A stretch of DNA of 64,000 nucleotides from Taxillus chinensis (GCA_023512835.1 CM042090.1:4495826-4559825); one strand, 5' to 3'; shown: positions 12,016-24,411, counted from the first letter of the stretch. Numbers and translations are program-made. Notes: generated by a model from the sequence alone, not told the origin.

Positions 12016-14100
12016 AAGACGTTGCAACTGTGATCTTTAATAGTAGACACTGCAATCTCCGTCAAGAGACATTGTGTGAACTATTCCCAATCATAGAGTC
12101 CCAGTGTCCGGTAATTAATTAATATTCTTTTTTTAATATCTTTATAACAATTTGTTTGTTTTCTTCTACAAATTGGGTTAATGGAATTGAGGCCAATCGT
12201 CGCACACCCTACCGCCAGATATACGGTGATGATTTATAGATTATTTGTTTTATTTATATTTAAATGTTTAAGCCTAAAGTGATTTTTCCAAAATTCATCA
12301 TGTCCTTATTTGGCAAGGGTTTAGAGAACTTGCATTGGACTCATCAATGTTAATTTAAATTAGATGGGTGGAGTGAGAGGAATACAATGAATATCATTGA
12401 CCTTATTTTCTAGATATTTAGTTTCTTCAAATCTTGAATTTAAACTTTCAAAACGAAATCACAAATGAAATAGAAAATTTAATTATCAAAAATGTTTATT
12501 GCAACCTGGCTCGTGGCATTGTCGCGAAACCGTGACTGATTGGATAATCGTGATTTTTTTTCTTCTCTCCCCTCCAATAATCTAGTATGTTATCACGTTG
12601 TCATGGTTACTCACCGATTATGTACCCTTGGTCGTATGTAGAATTATTCTTTAATTATAGAAAAATAAATATAGAACTTATATAGAAGGGTACAAATTTA
12701 ATTCAAGTGAAGTTCACATATTATGGGAGGGTATATTCAGAAATTAGCACTAGAATGCACTTACTTTTGTAATTTGTATCCTTAGATTAGGAAACTATAT
12801 CTGCACTATAGTTTTCTTATATTGCTAGTTTGAAACTATATGATAAGGAACAAGTTGAGGTTTGGCTCATTTATGCGAACAAATGAGCTTTAATTTATTT
12901 ACTTTAAAGTTTAAATCATACCATCATAAAAATCAAATTTTACATGGTTTCACATGCTTTAAAACAACTGTTATGTATTTATTTTGTTACTATCGTGTTT
13001 TAAATGTTTTTCCTATTGACTTGTTAAATATTATAATTAACAAATTTATATATTTTGACAAATATTATGAAGTTTTTTTTGTTGAAGTTTCTTGTACTTG
13101 CTATAGGAGTTTTCAAATATTTACTAGAGAACTTTGTAAGTTTTCTTATAATAAAATATACATGATAGATGATTTTCGAAATATGCAAGTGCAACGGGTT
13201 GCATTTTGATAGGATTTTGAACTGAAATTTAAAATGTAGTACAAAACAACTATTTATGAATATTTTTATTTAAATATTTATAAAACTAAAACAAATGTCA
13301 ATTTATTTTTATATATTATTTTATATATTTTGAATTTGTATCTCTCGTTTCCCTAACCAAACTTTCAAACCGTCCCTAAACTTTGGAGCCGCAAGTTGAT
13401 TGTTTGGTCGATGGGTGTATAAGGGCGTCTGATGCTAGGTTACTTGTGTAACCACCCGTCGGTTTCATCGCTGTCGACGCCACCAAATCGACAAAGACCG
13501 ATGATTACCGAGAGGAGCGATAAAGTTTTCCGCAACTAAGAGGGGAAGAGTTTGTCGAGAGAATTAAACTAAAATTTGATTTTGTTGAAATGCTCTTACG
13601 ACTTACTTAGTTGCTATGTATTTGTCTAAGGGATATGATAAGTCGGTTGAAAATGCTTTCTCCTTTGCTTGGTACATATCAAATTGTTATGAAAATTATA
13701 CATGTGAAGGCAAAACATGCATTGGAAGACATGAATTTATTTCCACCTCCAAATGACGTGAAATGCTATAGAAAAGCAATAATACGTGTGTATTCTCAGA
13801 ATTATTTCTATATTTTTCCACTGTTAATAATTTCATTATTTGATTAAATTGATATTTCATACTTTTTTTTTCCTAATTATATTTACATTATAAAAAAAAT
13901 TCACTTATTGCACTTCAAATTCTTCTATCTTTTTTTACCCCATATCACTCCAACATTCGCTGGACCTTTTTAAAATATTTCTCTTTCACTTAATCAAAAG
14001 TAATCATTTTTCTATTTTAACAACTTACGCACGAATAATTTTTTCAATCTCACTGTTTTAAACATTTATAAATTAAACTATTATTTATTTTTTTTATTAA
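12016..14100. other. AT-rich intergenic region
   Basis: No supported gene. A 115-codon frame at 12862-13209 lacks an ATG start and has plain AT-rich composition. A frame at 13611-13847 is likewise unconvincing. The MITE-like arm at 13541-13565 is the only recognisable element. Confidence 0.45.
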
Positions 14101-14109
14101 TCTGCCGAG

Positions 14110-14425
14110 CTAAACCCTTGAGCACAGCTACGGCTCTGGTAACCTACTCAAAGAGGCAGCAGCTGCTAGACGTAGTTGGACCCGGAGACGACTGCCCAGA
14201 CACACCAGGCAACATTAATATTGGATTGTCAGACAGCCCTGACAACTCTACTCTTGCTCTTACTATTCGGAACCAGCACCGGAAGCTTGTTTGTCGATTG
14301 TGGACCTCTTACCCTCAGAGTCAGACTTAGCGGCTCTTCCCATGCATCAACAGGCTCCTCTGTCGTCTTCTCCGTTCTGCCTTGTTTCTGAAAGCAGGCA
14401 ACCGTTACCAAATCCAAATGGAGCT
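14110..14425 (+). other. GC-rich island, possible captured exon fragment
   Basis: About 315 bp near 50% GC sits abruptly in DNA below 30% GC. Three overlapping frames (14118-14330 and 14176-14391 plus, 14229-14417 minus) all stay open, typical of a GC-rich piece rather than proof of coding. The plus frame at 14118 is rich in S, T, D and P and matches no family I recognise. It could be a fragment of a gene or retroelement carried here. Confidence 0.3.
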
Positions 14426-16429
14426 GGAGAAGGGAGGAGCGATTGTAATGATGGATAGAAAATATAGTACTTTAAATATTAGAATGTAATGATGTGAGTT
14501 AAATTTGAATGATTATTGATTATTTTATTAAATTTTTGATTAAAATATAAGATTTTTTAAATATAATTTTTAGATATTTTTATTAAAGATTTTTAATATT
14601 ATATATATATATAAAGAATGTAGCTATTTGACGCTTTCTAATATAAATTTTAATCTCAAATAAATTTTTTAAATGTTTTTATTAAAGTTTTCTTAATTGT
14701 TTAAAATTAAATGTTTGTACGAAAAAAATGTCCACTTAAATCAGACATTAAAATTAAAATTTGACCAATAGTGAATTATTACATATTTATTATAACTTTA
14801 ACATCTTTCCTTATTATTATCTTTAAATAAAATAATAATAATGATGATAATTATATACTAATAAAATGATTTTATATATGCTACCCTGTCATTTTAACGC
14901 TCCTTCAATAATAGCCTCTCTTACATCCATCATTTCATTTATGCCATTCACCAACTTTTCCGGAGACGACTCCCACACGAACATTTCATGCACGAGAAGA
15001 AAATTCAATAAATTAATTTAAAATTGATTGATCGCGAATAAATTAAAAATTAAATAAATTGATATTTATTTGGATATGTTGACTAACTTATTAATTTAAT
15101 AAAAAATTAAATAAATTGATTAAATAAATAGTATAACTCACCCAAACAAACCAACGAACACTTCTGGATGAAGAATTTTCTCAGACGTGGTAAGAAATAT
15201 TAAAATTTTATGAATTAGAGGTGAAAGTCCATTGATTGCGAATTTCTTAGGTTTAATCGAAAGATATTTTTGATGATAATAATTTATTTGATTTGCTTTG
15301 TTGTAATTAAATATTAGATTATTGTATTATAATTTGTGTTGATGTTGTGAATTTAAGATAAGAAATTGACGATGTTAGAATTGAGTAAAACAAATTTTAG
15401 TCCGACAAATCGACCGTTCAAAAACCGAATAAACCAAAAATCGAATAAAGCAATTTGGGTGGATTGAGCAATTCTATCGACTCGACCAAAAACTGAAAAA
15501 TCAGTTTAGCAAAGTGATGTAACCTGCCCAAACCAATTGACGATCACCCTACTAGAATGCTCATTTTATAATAAGTTATGGTAAAATCATGACCTACAAA
15601 TTAATAAGGATTCAAAATATTAGTATACGCAATTTACCTCAATTCTAATTTCTAACTTATGATGGATTACAACCTTGGTTTGAACGAGACTTTATTGGGT
15701 TACCTGTAGCATTTGACAAGAATATATGCAATATTGCAACAAGTATGTAGCATTTTACTTAAAAGTGGTTTGAAATATAAGAATAAACCCAAGTATAGGT
15801 TTGAACATGGAGAAAGACCAAGAAAAGTCTCTTTAACTCTTAAATCCAATAACTATCAAAACCATCAAAAGCCATTATAAGGCCTTATATAAGGCCTAAC
15901 ATGTTTTAGGATACTTTGACTTGTAAAATACATTCATTAAAAAACTAAAATAAAAGGGGAACTCAAAATTTCAAAAGTTTACATCTACATGCTACTGTCT
16001 TTATGAAGAGTATTGTATCATAAACTAAGTATATCAATGTTATAAGCAAGAAAGAGGTTTGAAAGTGTGATATGATCAAGTGTTTAATTATAAAATTTGA
16101 ACCTTTTTGCTTTATGTCTTGTTGTACTTATTCGTATGAGAAATGGATAAATTTAAGTGTTGATGTCTTTACACACTACTCATGGGGGCCTAACTCAACA
16201 GTTGGCTTAATTGTCGGTATCTTACTTGATATTCCCAAGATCCAAGCAAAGATCGTCTGGGTATATATGTGTGTATACAGAGGGGGGAGGGGTGAGTCTG
16301 TATACTTAAAATTATTTCCTACAGTTTTAAGAGTAGTATGATACTTAGAGGTATTCTAAAAATGTGGTTCTTTTTTGGATGGTATTTCAATGTCTTATGC
16401 AATATCAGATTAACAGCAGGTATGTATGG
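14426..16429. other. AT-rich intergenic region
   Basis: Nothing supported. Runs of ATATAT (about 14600) and poly-AT blocks only. The frame at 16072-16341 shows no recognisable domain. Confidence 0.4.
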
Positions 16430-16772
16430 GAAGTAAAAGACAAAGATACGATTTACGTGGTTCGATCAATATGATCTACTCCACGGTGGTGAGGATGTAC
16501 CTACATCGAGTCCAATCCACTATATACTTTCAATATAGTAGAGTTTAGCCCTTGTTACAATAGGATCAACTCTCTTTTCTCTTAAATATAAATACAAACA
16601 CAAGATTACTTTAGTACTCACTCACCGTAAAGAACCGTCTAGCGTATCGCTCTTGCATATTCAATCATTTGCATTGCTTGGCCTTAACCTACTCCTTTGC
16701 CAAACCTATAATCTGTTCATGAATGTATGAGGAACGAAGTCGGATTAACTCACCGTTATCTCACTTACAATC
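16430..16772 (+). other. Possible old LTR remnant hosting the compact element
   Basis: The stretch around 16446-16480 (TTTACGTGGTTCGATCAA then CTCCACGG) resembles a motif common near LTR ends of plant retroelements. The compact element inserted just downstream, and 18849-19190 would be the continuation. No ends, PBS or coding could be found, so this is only a suggestion. Confidence 0.25.
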
Positions 16773-17161
16773 TGATGAAGATTAATTGTCTTGTTGATCA
16801 AGTTACTAGTCTTTTCTTTTCTTTTCTTTCCTTATTTAATTTATACTTCATTTAGAAGTTTTGCCTTTTCTCTTATTTCGATATTTAATTCATAGTTTAT
16901 ATTAATTAGGGTTAAATTAGTATTTTGCTTTAGTTTTCTTATTATAATAGGTTTCCAATTCCTAGATAGTCGTTTACCTATAAATAGGCCTTGTCTATGA
17001 CAATTTATGTATTCAATTATTGCCTATTATAAACTCTCATATTAGAGATTTATACTTATTTTCGGCTTTTTCGTTAATTATTTGAATTGCTTGGGCTAGA
17101 GTTTGAGTATTCAATTATCCTTCTCTAGATTGTTGTTGGATCCTAATCAAGGTCCTCAACA
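16773..17161 (+). repeat. 5' LTR of the compact element
   Basis: TG...CA termini, 389 bp, matching 18458-18848 across its length with about 20 differences. Confidence 0.9.
16979..16986 (+). promoter_or_regulatory. TATA box in the 5' LTR
   Basis: TATAAATA, about 206 bp into the LTR. It is conserved at 18664-18671 in the 3' LTR and placed as expected for the U3 promoter. The start site would be about 30 bp downstream. Confidence 0.65.
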
Positions 17162-17164
17162 ATT

Positions 17165-17182
17165 TGGTGCTTTCGTTGAGAG
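17165..17182 (+). other. Primer binding site of the compact element
   Basis: TGGTGCTTTCGTTGAGAG begins three bases after the LTR end. It opens with the TGG expected of a tRNA 3' end complement and is a recurring PBS form in plant gypsy elements. Confidence 0.65.
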
Positions 17183-17228
17183 GTCCTCTCTAAGATTTCT
17201 CGATTTTATCTCGCGTTCTTCATCAACA

Positions 17229-18470
17229 ATGACGGAGCAGGCGACAAAGATGAACAAACAATGGTTCGAAGCCCCGCAAAGATTCTCGTTATAGAACTTT
17301 CGACGACAATGGCAGAGATGGCTCGTTCTCAAGATATAACCAACTAAAATATTAACCATCTTCTCACTGCCAGCAAGGGCAAAGAACTAGTCGGAGGAAG
17401 GCGAACTCATGGAGACGATCGTCGATCACGATGATCTGCAAAGGAGGCTGATGATTCATCAGATGTTGCATACAATCCTTACCATGGCCAGCTTAGGCGT
17501 GTTGGGCATGTGGAGTGAGGTCTGATGGTTGTTGAGCGGTGGTTGCGAGATGATCTAGTCAGTAGAGAGAACGTAGACGACTATGAATCTGATGGGATGT
17601 CCAACAGGACAAACCATGGACGGAGACCAGTTTATGAACATCGAAGGGGACAGAGGCATGACGCTGATGATTCTGATGGCGATAGACACTGTGATTGGGG
17701 TCCAAGGAAACCAAAGATCGAGTTCCCGCACTTTAAGGGAGGCAATCCATATGAGTGGTTGGATAAAGCGACTCACTACTTTCAAGTTTTCGAGGTATCC
17801 AGAACGACCGAGTTACGATGGTTTGCATGTATTTGGATGCGAAAAAGATACTTGTAACCTTGAGTTATCTCTTGATGCCATGACAGGAGGATCAAAGCCA
17901 ACTACTATGAGGCTCATGGCGTGGATTGGAACTCATGAAGTTTCGTTGCTTGTAGATTCTGGTTCTACCCATAATTTCATCAGCACTAATATCATAGAGA
18001 AGGTTGGAATAGAAAGTTCTGCCCTACAACTTTTTGTGGTGAGAGTGGCTAGTAGAGAAAAATTAAAATGCGAGAAAATAGTTCGGAATGCAAAGATAAA
18101 TGCCCAAGGAGTCAGGATCACTCCCGATTTGCATGTGTTGCCTATGGTGGGAGTTGATATGGTTCTAGGCACTTCTTGGTTAAAAGCTATCGGTAAGGTT
18201 GTTACTGATTATTGAGCCATGACAATGGATTTCAAGTTGGATGTAAGAAAAAGAACTTGGGCAGCTTTGCCACCTAAGAGGGAACACCAACATAAAACTC
18301 AAAAGTTTAAGGGACCATACACTAGTAGCACTCAATGCTTCGTGGTGGTGGGTGATGGAGATTGGCGGGAGGCTTCTTGGGGTGACTCTGCCAAGTTGGA
18401 AGAGTACTTTCTCAAATTCTCCCTTGAGGACAAGGGTAATCTTAAAGGGAGGGAGAATGATGAAGATTAA
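17229..18470 (+). pseudogene. Fused gag / aspartic protease / pol-tail remnant
   Basis: The gag start (ATG at 17229) is broken by stops. A gag N-terminal piece is readable to about 17815, with the PHFKGGNPYEWLDKATHYFQ stretch typical of gypsy gag. From about 17850 another frame carries a retroviral-type protease: SLLVDSGSTHNFI contains the catalytic DSG, followed by HVLPMVGVDMVLGTSWL. That frame (17583-18215) ends in TGA, and the same frame continues at 18219 to 18470 into the typical polyprotein tail FSLEDKGNL. RT, RNase H and integrase codons are missing between the protease and the tail. The stop codon TAA lies inside the 3' LTR, 12 nt past its start. Confidence 0.75.
18444..18457 (+). other. 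Polypurine tract of the compact element
   Basis: AAAGGGAGGGAGAA lies directly before the TG of the 3' LTR and is also read as codons of the polyprotein tail. Confidence 0.75.
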
Positions 18471-18848
18471 TTGTCTTGTTGATCAAGTTACTAGTCTTTC
18501 ATTTTCTCTTCTTTTCTTATTTAATTTATACTTCATTTAGAAGTCTTTCCTTTTCTCTTATTTCCATATTTAATTCATAGTTTATATTAATTAGGGTTAA
18601 ATTAGTAATTTACTTTAGTTTCCTTATTATAATAGGTATCCAATTCCTAAATAGTCGTTTGCCTATAAATAGGCCTTGTCTATAACAATTTATGTATTCA
18701 GATTATTGGCTATTATAAACTCTCATATTAGATATTTATACTTATTTTTGGCTTTTTCAGTTAATTACTTGAATTGCTTGGGCTAGAGTTTGAGTATTCA
18801 GTTATCCTTCTCTAGATTGTTGTTGGATCTTAATCAAGGTCCTCAACA
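18458..18848 (+). repeat. 3' LTR of the compact element
   Basis: 391 bp with TG...CA termini, followed by the TSD copy CAATC. Confidence 0.9.
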
Positions 18849-19194
18849 CAATCGTCCTCTCTCTCTATGTATTTAATACGAACTACTCTACGTCATCTTT
18901 TTATATATCACAAGATACCTTTCTTGTGTTCTTTAATATTCTGACACTTTTTGAAGTATGACATCTACTTTGCTTTTATAGGACGACTATTGTAATAAAC
19001 CCTTATGCTAGGGTTAAGTATGTTTTACATTTTGATCTTCATCGTTGAAACAAAGTTAAGCCAGCCTCAAATGACGTTCACGTGTTTTCCAGTACTTAGC
19101 ATGCTCGAAAACATTGTCTGAGTGATAACTTACTTAAACAGCATCTTTTAGCGAATTTCTCTCCTTCGACTAGCCATAACCTCGAGTATGTATG
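18849..19194. other. Intergenic or old repeat sequence
   Basis: Continues the sequence interrupted by the compact element. No gene seen. Confidence 0.3.
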
Positions 19195-19905
19195 CCTCAT
19201 AGCTTTGCTGTTACCTCTCCAGGTACACATGCTACTACCTCCGAGTCTTCACCTTCGAATCTTCAAGTTTGAATATTTGAGCCTTGGATCTTCGAATTAA
19301 TCATCCAATTCTTTTGCTCTTTAGCTTCGAATCTAGGTTAGAACAAGTGATCAACTGATTTTCACTTTATGAGTCTTCGAGTCTTCATGTCTCCACTTTT
19401 GAGCCAACAACAACCTCATTCTACCTTGGCTAATCATTTGTTCACATCAACGTGTCTTTGTTCTCGGCAACAGGTCTCCCAATCATCAACCCTGCGAGCT
19501 TCGACCCTACAGGCTTCGACTCTACAACGTTGCCACTCTATACCTGACGGGTCTTCGAGCCTGTAAGTCTTCGAGTCTCCAAGACGATGCTCTTCACCTG
19601 ATTACACCTCAGGTCTTCGAATCTTCGACCCTATGGATCTATGAGTCTACGACCCTACGTTCCTTCGGTGATGCTTCAAGCCTGATGGTTTGATGATCTT
19701 TGACTTTGCATATCTTCGAGTCATCTGATCTTCGACCTTGTGAGTCTACGAGTCTCCAGATCTTCGACTCTATAAGTACATGGTTAGACTCCATCTATGA
19801 GCTCACTTTAAGAGATCACTCTACGAAGTTGTCCAACTCAGCACGGATCTTCGACTCTGTGTCCTCCCGCTTTCACATTCTATTGACAATAATGACAACC
19901 AAAGT
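19195..19905. repeat. Degenerate TCTTCGA-rich minisatellite-like stretch
   Basis: CTTCGA(G/A/C)TCT-type words recur about every 15-30 bp (near 19250, 19375, 19600, 19715 and 19760). The word is the reverse complement of the CGAAGCC/TCGAAG units inside the Ogre LTRs, so this may be a decayed minus-strand LTR array. The frames within it are by-products of the repeat. Confidence 0.4.
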
Positions 19906-20208
19906 ACCATGAGAACAATATTACCCCTATCACTCTACCTAGGGGCCATCGATCTCACTGGTCACACAAACAAACATCAAATCAAATATCCAAACATACA
20001 ATCATTACTCAATTCATAGTATAACCCATAGGTTCACACAAGCTTGACAATAGTTTCATAATAATCAATAAGGTTCATATTCCCTTATTACAATCATTTT
20101 ACTCATCATATCATATGATTTCAACCATTTAATTGCATAAGTTCTATGCTACTACTCAACATCCAATCATATCGTGTGACTATCGTAGCCATGTGTCATC
20201 ATAACACT
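19906..20208. other. AT-rich sequence without features
   Basis: Nothing recognised. Confidence 0.4.
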
Positions 20209-20640
20209 TGTCACGTTCCCGAATTCCAAGGAATCCGAAACCAGGAACGTGACTTTCCTTTACCTGCACCTGAAGGATCTGAGAGTTGATGACAAGCACC
20301 AATAAAGACTACACCATAGGTGCTGTCTTAATCATGAAAATTGGTATAGACATACATCAAGAGTAATCTTATATTTTCTCATATATCGTCATACATATAA
20401 TATGTCAAACAGTCATACATACATCATATCACAAATAGTGTGCAAATACAACTGTTCATGGACTTATGTCTGGGATATAACACATAATTTATACAGAATA
20501 TATTATTGTATTATACATTAGAGTAATGAGCACGTCCTCCTAAAAGAAAGTTTTCTACTAGTCTCGGGTTGCACATGAAAGGGATAAACAACAAAGTAGG
20601 AGTAAGCTATAAGTTTAGTAGGTAATGAGCCTTTCGGGGC
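20209..20640 (-). repeat. LARD-family LTR 3' fragment (minus strand)
   Basis: Read on the minus strand it ends GGGAACGTGACA and matches the last ~430 bp of the solo LTR at 31100-31517, including the CCTACTTTGTTG-like block and the GGTGCTTGTCATCAAC terminal block. The upstream part of the LTR is missing. Confidence 0.65.
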
Positions 20641-21017
20641 CCCGACTTTAAATCAGGCTCAAATACTGTTCAAATGCTTACATCGATGAATACTATATCG
20701 TCCAAATATTTCCAATCACCAAGAATGACTATCTCTCAGTCCTAATCAAGGATAGATCTTTATAACACCAATACACCTCATGTTATCAAAGTTCATGCAC
20801 AAACAATTATAGTGCCTAAATGCACACATAATCATATCATTGAATATGCACTCATCCCAATATATCATAGGATGATGTAACTGACTTCAGGATAATCTAG
20901 AACACATGTAAAGTCTGTATTGATCAAGCATCCTTCCTATAGTCTTCCAAACTCTATGGTATCAATTAACTACCTCTCACTAACTAGATTTAATTAAACT
21001 ATGCTATGATACCAACT
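20641..21017 (-). other. LARD-family leader with PBS (minus strand)
   Basis: On the minus strand the sequence after 21018 opens with AGTTGGTATCATAGC (21003-21017), an iMet-type primer site. It continues into a leader containing GCATTTAGGCACTATAATTG, shared with the leader of the element at 1-7937. This fixes orientation and family. The leader runs into the LTR fragment at 20209-20640 after a large internal deletion. Confidence 0.6.
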
Positions 21018-21330
21018 TGTTATGTTCCTAAATTCTAAAAAACTTGAAATTGGATAAATGACTTTTAATGCCCGCACTTGAAAGGTCAAATGATTAATAA
21101 CTAGCACTTATGTGCTCTTCTATATGGGTATTATCTTACAAGTAACCTGTCTAGTCATACATCATATATAAATTATGTGCTCTTCTATATGTACAAGAAA
21201 TCAGTAACCGAATCTCAATTACACTACATAACATCACTCATTACACAATATTATCATCAATAAAACTTTCTATGAACTCAGGTCCTAGATAAATAAGTAA
21301 ATAAACAACATAACATATTATATAGTTACT
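21018..21330 (-). repeat. LARD-family 5' LTR fragment (minus strand)
   Basis: Read on the minus strand the LTR ends GGAACATAACA just before the primer site. The terminal ~110 bp keep the family signature (GTGCTAGTTATTAATC, then TTGACC...GTGCGGGCA in degraded form). The far end fades out near 21.3 kb. Confidence 0.5.
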
Positions 21331-22404
21331 AACATAATTTTATTGAACCTGTCTCGATGATTGTGAACATGTCCAAGATAAATTTTATAGAACATTAACT
21401 TTTATAGATAAATTTTATAGAACATGTTCGAGAATCGAGATAGGTAAAATTTATTGAACCGGTTAGCATAATTTTTTTTAAAATTAAAATTTTAACTAAG
21501 TTTCTAATAAATTTTATTAAACCTACAAGTGAGTGCGCTAAATTCCAATTTTGAATTGTTTTATTTTATTTCCACCCGTTTCCCCTATCCTAGCATTCCT
21601 TACCAAAAGTCAAAGAGACTTCTCAGTAAAATTTTCCCATGTAGGCGTATATGATGAGAGGCGATAATAGAGACCCACATACTAGAGCTCCGCTCCACCC
21701 CAACTCGCTACCGTCTATCAAATCCAATTTCAACAACCGCCTCCACTACCGCGCCCCCGCCACAAATTCCAGCAGCTGCACCGCCCTCCGGCTCTGCTCA
21801 GCCTGACCTCCGAGACTCCGGCACTACATACCATATACGTATAAATTAGGCGCGGCTCATTTTAAATCATTGCATATGCGAAAATGATATTAGCCGGCTC
21901 ATTTATTAAACCCCATATATATCGCTCTGAGAGCACATACTAGAAAAAGACCAACCTCCCCTCCCCTCATTAGTCCTTTTTTGATACCCTGCTTGCGTTG
22001 CGTACTCATCATTGGTCACCGCAAAGTGCAAATTGAAGAAAAGCGCTTTTCTAAAGTTACACTATTTCAAAACACATCCAATTCAAACCCCCACATCCAT
22101 CCCAAACACGAATAAGAACTGAAAAATCAAACTAACAAACATTAAAAATGAAAATATAAACCAACATCCCGTTTTAGCCCCCCACTAGCAGTGTCACCCA
22201 AAAACCCAAAAACAAAAAAAAAAACTCTATAAGATCAGCAGAGCTAAGTAGCCGTAGGATATCCAGTGAAACACTACCCTATTTATATATAGTCTTCTCT
22301 AATGATCAAGACAACCTCAAAACAAAGACCACCCCCAGCGTAGCTAATTCCCACTACCAAATTGGATGTGAAGTACAGTCCCAAGGAGTCATAAATCTTT
22401 GTGA
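21331..22404. other. Intergenic, includes the SCL4 3' flank
   Basis: AT-rich apart from a moderately GC-rich patch at 21650-21840. No gene, repeat boundary or clear poly(A) signal for the neighbouring minus-strand gene could be fixed. Its 3' UTR must lie in the right part of this stretch. Confidence 0.4.
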
Positions 22405-24225
22405 TCACCGCCATGAAGAAACAGTTAGAAGAGGCACACCCTTCCACGCTAGAGAGAGAAAACCTGGAGGCGATTCGATCAGAGAATACGAGTCGCTGAA
22501 TTTGTAGTTCCACAGCAAAATCTTGGCCTGACTCATTGCGTAGTGGCTGATCCTCACCGGCTCGTACCCACAGCTTTCCATCAGAAGCCTCCATTGCTCT
22601 CTGTCTTCCATTCTCTCCCGCCGCTTCCCTGGTTCCTCCGGTCCAACCAGGCCGGTAATCCGCCGGCCGAACAGAACCCTCTCCATCTGAAGCCTCTCCT
22701 GCGAGTCCGTCGCCAGGTTGGGCTCCAGCGACTCGAAGACCGAGGCGTAGTATTTCAACGCGCTCTCGAACCGGTACATGAACCCGGCCCGGTTCACGCT
22801 CGCTTCGTACTCCCCCAGAGTGACGATCCTCGGATTCAGCGACTTGCCTAGCTCGAGAGCAGCGGTGACGGCAGCGGCGGTTTCGTCCAGCAAGTTGTAA
22901 AGCTGAAGCATGAAGTTCACAGCTACAACTTCGTCCGGGTCGATTCGAAAAACCGACGAGTCCAGGTCCCCCACCGGTGAGAGTATCGGGTGGAACTCGA
23001 AGTCTAGGCCGAGGATTTCAGCGAAGTCGCGGAGGCGTTTGCCAGTGGCGGCGAGCGATGTCGCCGGTGAATCTCCGATAGCCGGCGCCGGAATACCGGA
23101 AATCCGTATCCTCACCGGCTTGCCGTCGGATCTGGTGGCTAGGGCTTGGAGAAGAGCCGCCCATTGGATGCCTTGGACGATTCCGAAGTCCACGATGTGA
23201 ATCTTCGCCGCCTTCTGAGTGGCTTCGAGGATGGCCTGGTTCGCCGTCAGATGCGAGAACTTGGAGTACGGACAGGCGTCGTTGAGGACCCTGTAGGCGA
23301 GCGTGAGCTCCTCCGACGAGGTCTCGAGGAGCGTCGGCAACTTCTCCGCCTGGGGCGAGATTCTGCAGTACAGAGCCTGGCAGAAGTAGAACGCGACTCG
23401 CTCCGCCGCGTCTCCATGCTCCGAGACCGATTCCCTCAGGCGCATCAGCGATTTCATGGCTCGATCCGGGTCAGAGTCGGCGATCCTTGCGCAGTCGAGC
23501 ACGGCTTTAAGCAACGGTGCCGCGAAACCCCCGTTAGTAGAGCTTGCAGCGGCGGCGGCGGCGGTTTCGCATTTTACCACTGTCCCTACCATCGACGGAT
23601 CTGCAGACTCCGCGTCTTTCGACGCGGAGGCAGGCGGAGGAGGCTGCGGCAGCGTCCACGCCGGAGCTTCAGGCTGCGGTAGAACGACAACCGAGTTGAG
23701 TTCATCGGGTGGCGAGGAAGAGACGGCGAGTCGACTCGGTCCGGCAACGAACGGATCGGAGGCGCAGAGGGTGAAATCGAGACTGTTCTGCCACGCGTCA
23801 CATCCGGAGGGCAGATCGGAGCTCTCCGTGGAGTCTCCAGCTCCCCCTATCAAGCTCTCCATCCACTCGTCTGAGTCGAAGTCGCCGCTGGGAACGCCTC
23901 CGATCTCGGGAAAGCGAAACCCGGTGCAGGACTGGTGGTCCAGGTTGGGGAAGTGAAACCCCGGCTCGGCAGCGTCGGAAGGCCCGGCAACCTGGAATGG
24001 GTCGGGGAATCCATGACCTGAGAGGCCGAGGCCGAATCCGATGGGCTGGGCGGCTGCAGCGGTGGTCCACGGATTGAAGGAGAAAGGAGCGAAGCCCACG
24101 AGTTGGTGGTTGTGAAATTGGTGCTGCTGTTCTTGTTGCTCTTGTTGCTGCTGCTGCTGCTTCTGATTGATGACTTGTTGCGCGATGGCCATCAGGTTTC
24201 CACTGTCGGTGCACATAAATGCCAT
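22405..24225 (-). CDS. SCL4: SCARECROW-like GRAS-domain transcription regulator (SCL4/SCL7 type)
   Basis: An uninterrupted 606-codon frame on the minus strand, ATG at 24225, stop TGA at 22405, no intron, as usual for this family. The N-terminus [19 protein letters not shown], then a glutamine run (residues 21-34, encoded by CAG/CAA repeats), is the signature of the Arabidopsis SCL4/SCL7 group. The GRAS domain fills about 235-606: first leucine-rich region about 236-300, VHIID-type motif [14 protein letters not shown] at 342-355, second leucine-rich region about 385-430, PFYRE-type region about 430-500, SAW region about 545-606 ending LTVSSWR. The first ~230 residues are low-complexity and probably disordered. 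GRAS proteins act in the nucleus in transcriptional control; the exact role of this subgroup is not visible here. Length and ending equal the family's usual form, so it is probably functional. GC is far above the flanks. SCL4 versus SCL7 needs a phylogeny. Confidence 0.95.
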   Translation of the reverse strand: MAFMCTDSGNLMAIAQQVINQKQQQQQQEQQEQQHQFHNHQLVGFAPFSFNPWTTAAAAQPIGFGLGLSGHGFPDPFQVAGPSDAAEPGFHFPNLDHQSCTGFRFPEIGGVPSGDFDSDEWMESLIGGAGDSTESSDLPSGCDAWQNSLDFTLCASDPFVAGPSRLAVSSSPPDELNSVVVLPQPEAPAWTLPQPPPPASASKDAESADPSMVGTVVKCETAAAAAASSTNGGFAAPLLKAVLDCARIADSDPDRAMKSLMRLRESVSEHGDAAERVAFYFCQALYCRISPQAEKLPTLLETSSEELTLAYRVLNDACPYSKFSHLTANQAILEATQKAAKIHIVDFGIVQGIQWAALLQALATRSDGKPVRIRISGIPAPAIGDSPATSLAATGKRLRDFAEILGLDFEFHPILSPVGDLDSSVFRIDPDEVVAVNFMLQLYNLLDETAAAVTAALELGKSLNPRIVTLGEYEASVNRAGFMYRFESALKYYASVFESLEPNLATDSQERLQMERVLFGRRITGLVGPEEPGKRRERMEDREQWRLLMESCGYEPVRISHYAMSQAKILLWNYKFSDSYSLIESPPGFLSLAWKGVPLLTVSSWR

Positions 24226-24374
24226 TCCCCGGCCAAACCACGCCGGAAAACACCTCTTACATCACACCCTTACCCTTTCCTCGCAGCAAAGGGAGGGAGC
24301 CTGGTAGTGAGAGTTGCTAGTGGAATTGAGATGAGAGACGGCTCCAAGTTTGGGGGGCAAGGGGAGAGAGGCTG

Positions 24375-24411
<37 letters not shown>

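Larger units (their letters stand above)
16773..18848 (+). mobile_element. Compact, internally deleted Ty3/gypsy element, TSD CAATC
   Basis: A complete 2076-bp element. The 389-bp left LTR (16773-17161) and 391-bp right LTR (18458-18848) both start TGATGAAGATTAATTG and end CCTCAACA. They are flanked by a perfect 5-bp duplication, CAATC, at 16768-16772 and 18849-18853. A PBS, a PPT and a short gag-protease frame lie inside, but RT, RNase H and integrase are absent, so it cannot move alone. The LTRs look roughly 95% identical, implying a fairly recent insertion. The structure suggests a deletion derivative that moved, or formed, after losing most of pol. Confidence 0.9.

Noticed and set aside
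12862..13209. Plus-strand 115-codon frame
   Set aside because: No ATG start, very AT-rich, Phe/Tyr/Ile composition expected by chance.
23146..23956. Plus-strand frames of 166-178 codons opposite the GRAS gene
   Set aside because: They are antisense shadows of the GC-rich SCL4-type coding sequence and show no domain of their own.
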